Shown piece by piece: positions 59,401 to 64,000 of a stretch of 64,000 bases of DNA. The position numbers and the translations under genes are program-made. Location of the stretch: assembly GCF_007995015.1 (NCBI RefSeq), contig NZ_VORB01000001.1:62001-126000 (forward strand), read 5' to 3'. The DNA comes from Luteibaculum oceani. GTDB taxonomy: Bacteria; Bacteroidota; Bacteroidia; Flavobacteriales_D; Luteibaculaceae. Under the pieces are notes generated by a model. That model was not told where the DNA came from. It ran no database searches and saw only the letters and a list, made by a program, of their open reading frames with translations. The first letter of the stretch is position 1. Every line of letters begins with the position of its first letter.

Positions 59401-60738
59401 GTTTGGCAAGGTGCAGATTTCGTAGCGGGACATGGTGCTGAAGACACTGCTGTTGCTTTCAACTTTGTTTTCGTTCCTAGAGATACCGTAGGTATTTTCG
59501 ATATCAACCTTATCGACCATGCATACCACTGGACTGTTTCTCATGTTGAGGGTTATGCTATTCCTTTTACCCTGTACAATGGTACTGTTGAGCTTGCTAG
59601 ATTCTTTACTCTTCAGTCTGAATTCAGAACCATAAATGGAGAGATGGTACCCGATGTACATTTCGCATTCAATGGTAGAGGTGGTTTCGATACTACTTTT
59701 GTAGACCTTGCTTACTACAGAAATGAGCGTCTACTTCCTGGTGATTTCACTTTCAATATTGCTAAGGATGCAGACAACGATCCTACCAATGGTATTAACG
59801 TTGTAGATATCACTCTTCTTAGAAGACACATGCTTCAAATTAGTGAGCTTTCAGGTGCTCAACTTGTAGCAGCCGATGTAAACAACGATGGTAACCAAAA
59901 CCTTTCGGATGTACTTAGCACCAAGTTGATTATTCTTGAAATTCTTAACTCTTTTGGTGGCGAAGCGTGGAGATTTGCTCCTTGGAACCACAACTTAGAA
60001 GATCCTAACGCCCTTGGTTTTGAATTTACCACTTACTTACAAGAAGATGCTTTACTAGACTTTATGGCTATTAAACTAGGAGACATCGATGGGTCTTGGG
60101 ACGGTCCTCTTAACAGTAGCAAAGCACCTATCGCTTTCGATCTAATCCTTGGCGAAAAAAATGCTGAAGGGCACATTCCAGTTTACCTTCCTTACAGTAT
60201 GAACCTAACCGGTATCCAGTTTACACTTGAAACTACCAAAGGAGAAATTAACATCATTAACGGTGCTATGAATATCCAACAAGGAAACACTACCGAAGGT
60301 GTAGCTACAGGGCTTTGGGAAGATGCAAGTGCACAAGGACAAGTATTCTCTGAAAATGAGCCTATCTTCTATATCATGACTGAAGGCGAAGTAAACTTCA
60401 GTGACAGGTTTACTCCTTGTTTGGTAGCAACCGATGCGCTTGAAGTATCTAGATTTGGTGGAGCAGCTACTACTAGTATCAATGAAAACAATGGATTGAA
60501 CCAATGTTTAGATGTATTCCCAGTTCCTGCAACAAACCACATCAATGTTAACCTTTGCAATGATGTAACAGTTACTGGTTACCAAATCATTACTACCGAT
60601 GGTAAGGTAATTAGCGCTAAGCAAGTAGATAGCAACTCAATTACTATTGAAAATGCCGATCTACCAGCACCAGGTGTTTACCAACTTATTATTGAAACTA
60701 CTAACGGAAAAGCTGTGAAGCCTATCGTTATTAAGTAA
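56425..60738 (+). CDS. Giant T9SS surface protein: FG-GAP propellers, cohesin-like and dockerin-like modules
   Basis: 1437 residues from ATG 56425, after a signal peptide (MKKQLKWVSAVVATLLFGNISG); a TTG at 56395 is in frame but lies inside the shared upstream element. Two blocks of FG-GAP/VCBS-type repeats (residues ~20-375 and ~470-825) carry many Ca-binding DxDGDGDxD loops (DFDGDGDLDLV, DIDNDGDIDVI). Each is followed by an Ig-like linker starting DCLVEEK or DCQIEDV. Then come a cohesin-like domain (~921-1059), a dockerin-like module with two F-hand loops (~1114-1174: DADNDPTNGINVVDIT and ADVNNDGNQNLSD), a second cohesin-like domain (~1235-1339) and a T9SS sorting domain (VFPVPATNHINVNLC...AVKPIVIK). 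Ligand unknown. Confidence 0.85.
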   Translation: MKKQLKWVSAVVATLLFGNISGQVFNPQPRILSDSGFEIGESVTTIDFDGDGDLDLVIQNHSNVYVKENLGNYNFQLHNLGAVGNFSSSRAYVCMPVDIDNDGDIDVISGGQQLEVFRNDGAWNFSKLQIAPINNVRDFDIEDIDGDGFMDIICGATKSNLGSLIVYFNRSSFGSIAFDELVVANDFTTETITALAHDMNGDNLPDLICGSARQPYKLDMFIQDETGNFLRQPISTTIGGIRTIEAADLEKDGDIDLLVGTWVNNSIKVLRNVGGNQFNEITLRSNINDPQGIQAADINLDGKLDVIWSDYDGNVVWEEYTIENGEMIFTPNNLTPFPNNTWGETTDFDLDGDMDYIAIDWISGRHNILLYENTLNDCLVEEKIINGIPNTYVGFPSVFNIENSDVSTLYTVVRPATGEIVGSEMGNGNTLTIYTDTLVYGSNVFEVYGQKSETCEPIFLFTGSLNAWDTPAEKNIFDPNEIVVAQNPEISIPESVFPVDMNNDGMMDFLSTTRGDHKVILHVNLGKFEFDNVVISNQFQGGEDVKAIDMDLDGDMDIVAAFSTSDDLVWFENDGQLNFTPHVIDGNIDHAIHFYASDIDGDNDIDLVASPFTSGNLNLYTNDGNQNFSKRVIASGFGKSEMVVVRDINGDGKKDILYGNAYQGVNSKLVWLKQTTTMEFEQILISTNIQSLKGLAIEDIDNDGDLDFFTASTEDDKIALFRNTGNELFVEETLISNADGAEHVFTSDMDLDGDQDIVWVSFLDNKIYWQENIDGGYNFRPYEISIANAGLVWSEPADFDGDSDLDIVVASPHGDKISIFKNILFDCQIEDVNVFTPEQAYFRTSAEVIIPLPQEGVTYYLEDESGEISVEGYINTQHENEVVFNTPELELGTNEFFIYAVHANCEDYLQTPVIIEGIETPISFFFQDNYAANSEDFIVPVLINPHDSISGINGKFSYDVSAFSNVYLDTANAPEGHYCESNTDTINGTVNFVWQGADFVAGHGAEDTAVAFNFVFVPRDTVGIFDINLIDHAYHWTVSHVEGYAIPFTLYNGTVELARFFTLQSEFRTINGEMVPDVHFAFNGRGGFDTTFVDLAYYRNERLLPGDFTFNIAKDADNDPTNGINVVDITLLRRHMLQISELSGAQLVAADVNNDGNQNLSDVLSTKLIILEILNSFGGEAWRFAPWNHNLEDPNALGFEFTTYLQEDALLDFMAIKLGDIDGSWDGPLNSSKAPIAFDLILGEKNAEGHIPVYLPYSMNLTGIQFTLETTKGEINIINGAMNIQQGNTTEGVATGLWEDASAQGQVFSENEPIFYIMTEGEVNFSDRFTPCLVATDALEVSRFGGAATTSINENNGLNQCLDVFPVPATNHINVNLCNDVTVTGYQIITTDGKVISAKQVDSNSITIENADLPAPGVYQLIIETTNGKAVKPIVIK
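59170..59542 (+). repeat. Cohesin-encoding block near-identical to 63628-64000 (copy 1)
   Basis: 373 bp aligning without gaps to 63628-64000 at a constant offset of 4458. I count 16 differences by eye, of which 14 are synonymous. Upstream of this block the two genes are much more diverged. The second copy may extend past the window edge. Confidence 0.85.
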
Positions 60739-60760
60739 AAAGTAGTACTTTTTATAATCA

Positions 60761-60794
60761 AACCCCGAGTAGCTGATGTTACTCGGGGTTTTTT
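60761..60794 (+). terminator. Rho-independent terminator between the two giant genes
   Basis: Inverted repeat AACCCCGAGTA / TACTCGGGGTT with an 8-nt loop, followed by a T-run. It starts 22 nt after the stop at 60738, so the two paralogues are transcribed separately. Confidence 0.9.
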
Positions 60795-60814
60795 AGTTGA
60801 TAATGCTTAAAAAG

Positions 60815-60889
60815 TTCATTCACACCAAAAAGTGGGGGGTTCACAACAAAAAAATGACTTGCGTTTGTTTTTAAGATTTTTTTGCAAGT
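60815..60889 (+). repeat. 75-bp upstream element, copy 2
   Basis: Second copy of 56328-56402, ending 23 nt before the ATG at 60913. Here the inverted arms extend by one base (GACTTGC / GCAAGTC). It sits directly after the terminator of the first gene. Confidence 0.85.
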
Positions 60890-60912
60890 CGAATACCTTG
60901 AAACAATTTTCT

Positions 60913-63900
60913 ATGAAAAACCGATTACAATATGGTTTACTTGTAGTGGCTAGCTTTTTTATTGGCCAACTATACGGAACCAATTTTAACCCCAACCCCA
61001 TCACCATATCCTCGGGTGAGTTTGTTCGGGGAGAGTCAGTTACCGCAGCTGATATAAATAATGATGGGCTAGAGGATTTGATCCTTCAATCTAATAACCA
61101 AACCATAATTAAGGAAAACTTAGGACAGTTTAATTTCCAGTCACATGTTATTGCCAACACTAATGTTGGTATGTTCTCAATGGCATCCGATATTGATTTG
61201 GATGGTGATTTAGATATCGTGGTTGGTAGCCATGGGGCACCTCATAAAATCGAATGGCTAAGAAACGATGGTAACTGGAATTTCAGCAAGATACTAATCG
61301 CAGAAGTTCAAAATATTAGAAGTTTCGACATCAAGGATGTGGATTTTAATGGCACTCCAGATATTATTTGTGGTGTAGGGTCTTCGCTAGGGCAAGTTGT
61401 TCTTTTTTCCAATAACGTTCCAACCAACGAAACATTTGATCAAATAGTGGTAGGAAACATCGGAACCATGTCAGAAACAGCTTTTGCATTTGATTTGGAT
61501 CAAGATGGGGATTTGGACCTAATTGCAGGTTCCTCAAGGTCTCCTTATGTTTTTAATTGGTATGAACAAACGGATAGCTTAATTTTTCAGGAGCACCAAA
61601 TTTCAACAACACTGGGTGGTATACGAGCCGTTGATGCAGCGGACATAGATAATGATTTGGATATAGATCTAGTTGTAGCTTCTTGGGATCAAAACAAAAT
61701 TTACCTTTTGAAAAATAATGGTAATGAAACTTTTGAAACGATTACGTTAAGTCCAAATGGAGTTGACATGCAAGCAGTTCATTTTGTTGACATTGACCTT
61801 GATGACGATCTTGATATTGCCTGGGCATCACATGGTTCTAATATTATTGGTTGGCTGGAAAACACCAGTACGTCAGCAACTTTTACCTACATCTCTCAGG
61901 AGTTGCCACAACATTATAGAACTACCTGGTTAGACCATGCGGATTTAGATAATGATGGAGACCAAGATTTATTTTCAATCGATCATCAAGCCAATGTGGG
62001 TAGTCTAGTGGTTTATGAAAATTTTGCTGCTCCACCTTGCTCGATTAACGAGATTGAATTTGAAATCGATAGTGTAACCTACGCTGGGTTGAGTGCCAGT
62101 GTGTACCTAAAAAGCACGGAAGTTGGAGTAGACTATTACTTAACTGACAACCCAGAGACACTTGACCGTGTTGGCGGTAAATTTGGTGAGGGAGAGGGAA
62201 TTGTACTTACCGTTGATTTCCTACCTGCTGGGCAAACTGAATATTTCATAGTTGCCGTTAAAAACGAATTCTGTGAGGTGGTTTTTGATCAAACAGCGGT
62301 GTTTTTTGGAAATGAATATACTTTACCAACACCTATTTTTAGTGAAATCACCGCTTTGAGTATCCCATTCAATAATGTTGAGGCAGTGTACAGTGCCGAT
62401 TTCAATAACGATGGGTTACAAGATATTTACGCCACTGGAAGAGATTTTGTAAAACTATACATTAATCAAGGTGGTTTGAATTTTGAACAGGTTATTGTAT
62501 TCCAAGGGTTCTATCATGGCTTTGACGTAAAAGCAATCGATATAGATAAAGATGGTTTCTTGGATATCGTTGGTACCGAGTTACATTCTAAGTCCATGCA
62601 TTTTTTCAAAAACAATGGAGATTTAACTTTTACCAAAAGCTTACTTATTCCTGAGGTACGAAATGTTCGCTATTTTGAGGTTGAAGACATGAATGGTGAC
62701 GGGAATCTGGATGTAGTTCTTGCCTCAAGAGAAGGACATAATGATGTGAGATTATATTTAAACGATGGGAATTTGAATTTCACTGAGACAAAACTTGCAT
62801 TGAATACAGAGCTTGCACACACTGTGAAGGTAGGCGACATCAATGGAGATGGCCTTAAAGATATTGTTTGGGGAAATTTTTCTGAGCTCAATCCTAAGTT
62901 AGAGTGGTTAGAGCAAGACCAGAATGGAAATTACATTCCTCATCAAATTCAATCAACAATCAATGGATTTATAAGTGCAGATATTGCAGATCCAGATAAT
63001 GATGGAGATATGGATATCGTTTTGGCATCAGTGGTAGGAAATAGCATATTCCTATACATAAATGACGGTAATAATAATTTCAGCGAAAAGGAGTTTTCTC
63101 TGATGGAGCGTCCAGAATCCGTTGAATTTGTTGATCTTGATTTAGATGGAGATTTGGATATCTCAGCTGTTGGTTGGACGGGATTCGTAGGTTGGTTTGA
63201 AAATCTAGGAGGTAAAAACTTCTTCGAACATCCTATTGTTCAATCAGGAACCGGGGATGGTCCAACTTGGTCCTCTACTAGTGATTTAGATAACGATGGA
63301 GATCTTGAAATAGTTGTAGCCAATTACCTTATCGGGGTAAATATCTATGATAATACTGCGATCACATGCCAAATTGAAGAAGTAAACGTTCTTGCTCCTG
63401 AGCAAGCTTACTTTAGAACTTCTACCGAGGTAATTATCCCGCTTCCACAACAAGATGTTACCTACTTCCTAATCGACCCTATCACCTCCTCTTCTATCGA
63501 AGGAACCTTAAACAGCAATAACGAGGTAGTTTTCACTACTCCAGAAATGGAGCTTGGCACGAACGTTTTCGAAATTTATGCGGTACATCCAAATTGTGAA
63601 GGAACGCTTCAATCGCAAGTTATTATCGAAGGAATTGAAACTCCAATTTCTTTCTTCTTCCAAGATAACTACGCTGCAAATTCTGAAGACTTTATTGTAC
63701 CTGTACTAATCAATGCACACGACTCTATCTCTGGAATCAATGGTAAATTTAGTTACGATGTAAGTGCTTTCTCTAACGTATACCTAGACACAGCTAACGC
63801 TCCAGAAGGACACTACTGCGAAAGCAATACCGACACCATTAACGGAACTGTAAACTTTGTTTGGCAAGGTGCAGATTTCGTAGCGGGACATGGTGCTGAA

Positions 63901-64000
63901 GACACCACTGTTGCTTTCAACTTTGTTTTCGTTCCTAGAGATACCGTAGGTATTTTCGATATCAACCTTATCGACCATGCATACCACTGGACTGTTTCTC
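60913..64000 (+). CDS. Giant FG-GAP surface protein, paralogue of the preceding gene (cut by window edge)
   Basis: Open frame from ATG 60913 to the right edge, 1029 codons. Signal peptide MKNRLQYGLLVVASFFIGQ. The layout follows the first copy: an FG-GAP block with Ca-binding loops (DINNDGLEDLI, DIDLDGDLDIV), an Ig-like linker (CSINEIEFEIDSV), a second FG-GAP block (DFNNDGLQDIYA, DMNGDGNLDVV, DPDNDGDMDIV), an Ig-like linker CQIEEVNVLAPEQAYFRTS, then the start of the cohesin-like domain (ISFFFQDNYAANSEDF). Dockerin and sorting domains would lie beyond the edge. The propeller parts are strongly diverged from copy 1. Confidence 0.85.
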   Translation, partial: MKNRLQYGLLVVASFFIGQLYGTNFNPNPITISSGEFVRGESVTAADINNDGLEDLILQSNNQTIIKENLGQFNFQSHVIANTNVGMFSMASDIDLDGDLDIVVGSHGAPHKIEWLRNDGNWNFSKILIAEVQNIRSFDIKDVDFNGTPDIICGVGSSLGQVVLFSNNVPTNETFDQIVVGNIGTMSETAFAFDLDQDGDLDLIAGSSRSPYVFNWYEQTDSLIFQEHQISTTLGGIRAVDAADIDNDLDIDLVVASWDQNKIYLLKNNGNETFETITLSPNGVDMQAVHFVDIDLDDDLDIAWASHGSNIIGWLENTSTSATFTYISQELPQHYRTTWLDHADLDNDGDQDLFSIDHQANVGSLVVYENFAAPPCSINEIEFEIDSVTYAGLSASVYLKSTEVGVDYYLTDNPETLDRVGGKFGEGEGIVLTVDFLPAGQTEYFIVAVKNEFCEVVFDQTAVFFGNEYTLPTPIFSEITALSIPFNNVEAVYSADFNNDGLQDIYATGRDFVKLYINQGGLNFEQVIVFQGFYHGFDVKAIDIDKDGFLDIVGTELHSKSMHFFKNNGDLTFTKSLLIPEVRNVRYFEVEDMNGDGNLDVVLASREGHNDVRLYLNDGNLNFTETKLALNTELAHTVKVGDINGDGLKDIVWGNFSELNPKLEWLEQDQNGNYIPHQIQSTINGFISADIADPDNDGDMDIVLASVVGNSIFLYINDGNNNFSEKEFSLMERPESVEFVDLDLDGDLDISAVGWTGFVGWFENLGGKNFFEHPIVQSGTGDGPTWSSTSDLDNDGDLEIVVANYLIGVNIYDNTAITCQIEEVNVLAPEQAYFRTSTEVIIPLPQQDVTYFLIDPITSSSIEGTLNSNNEVVFTTPEMELGTNVFEIYAVHPNCEGTLQSQVIIEGIETPISFFFQDNYAANSEDFIVPVLINAHDSISGINGKFSYDVSAFSNVYLDTANAPEGHYCESNTDTINGTVNFVWQGADFVAGHGAEDTTVAFNFVFVPRDTVGIFDINLIDHAYHWTVS
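63628..64000 (+). repeat. Cohesin-encoding block (copy 2, runs to the window edge)
   Basis: Counterpart of 59170-59542. The two amino-acid changes visible are Pro to Ala (LINPHD versus LINAHD) and Ala to Thr (EDTAVAF versus EDTTVAF). The similarity continues to the last base. Confidence 0.85.

Noticed and set aside
59089-59661. Long antisense frame (190 codons) opposite the cohesin-like region of the first giant gene
   Set aside because: It is a mirror of a well-supported coding region with clear protein conservation between the two copies; its own translation shows no domain or start context. A shorter version in copy 2 follows from DNA similarity.

Overview
The window is 64 kb of a Bacteroidota chromosome, most likely Flavobacteriales in the broad sense. 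The evidence is: TAnnTTTG-type -7 promoter boxes with no Shine-Dalgarno sequences; type IX secretion (T9SS) C-terminal sorting domains on secreted proteins; several Bacteroidota-typical families (DUF2723, DUF3098, DUF3109, DUF4271); and the long, insert-bearing form of IspG. Isoprenoid precursors are made by the MEP route (ispG and ispD are both here). Most of the window is dense housekeeping sequence with no insertion sequence, prophage or CRISPR array. No gap between genes reaches 300 bp.

Layout. 1-7.6 kb (minus): leuS (cut by the left edge), an orphan sensor histidine kinase, an AsmA-like protein, an RsuA/RluB-type pseudouridine synthase, a YraN nuclease-like protein and an LD-carboxypeptidase. 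7.7-10.1 kb (plus): metG and a rhodanese lipoprotein. 10.1-14.1 kb (minus): a NodB deacetylase and a 1125-residue DUF2723 membrane protein. A tRNA-Gln(TTG) with its own promoter and terminator follows at 14.25 kb. 14.5-20.6 kb (minus): ispG, an EamA transporter, DUF502, an MmcQ/YjbR-like protein, an Lrp/AsnC regulator, a cyclase-family hydrolase and hemW. 20.7-30.6 kb (plus): ftsX, DUF3098, uppP, truB, queA, ispD, rlmN, a polyprenyl synthase, a YwqK-like lipoprotein, dnaG and DUF3050. 30.6-41 kb: recJ, two glycosyltransferases, an O-antigen-ligase-like protein, a C-terminal processing protease, rnpA, a HemD paralogue, DUF4271, a glutaryl-CoA-dehydrogenase-like enzyme and an Fe-S/CDGSH protein. 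40.9-47.3 kb (minus): hemA-hemC-hemD, followed by a T9SS protein with a CxxCH haem-attachment motif and a T9SS glycosidase-like protein. 47.4-56.2 kb: an Nramp-like transporter, an M13 peptidase, a kinase-like phosphotransferase, nrdB-nrdA and DUF3109. 56.3-64 kb (plus): two tandem giant T9SS proteins with FG-GAP propellers; the first also carries cohesin-like and dockerin-like modules, and the second runs off the right edge.

The points most worth a second look are these. (1) The two giant surface proteins share a 75-bp upstream element and a near-identical cohesin-like block. (2) At the hemC/hemD junction, HemD has no canonical start ahead of its conserved N-terminus, and an A10 run ending hemC would give a HemC-HemD fusion after a -1 shift. 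(3) The 3' end of nrdA is tandemly duplicated with its hairpin. (4) A 30-codon ORF is ATGA-coupled to the DUF3050 gene. (5) A promoter and hairpin are packed directly against the rnpA start codon. (6) Several genes have the -7 box only 4-5 nt from the ATG, which predicts leaderless mRNAs. All functional calls come from reading motifs; no database search was run.
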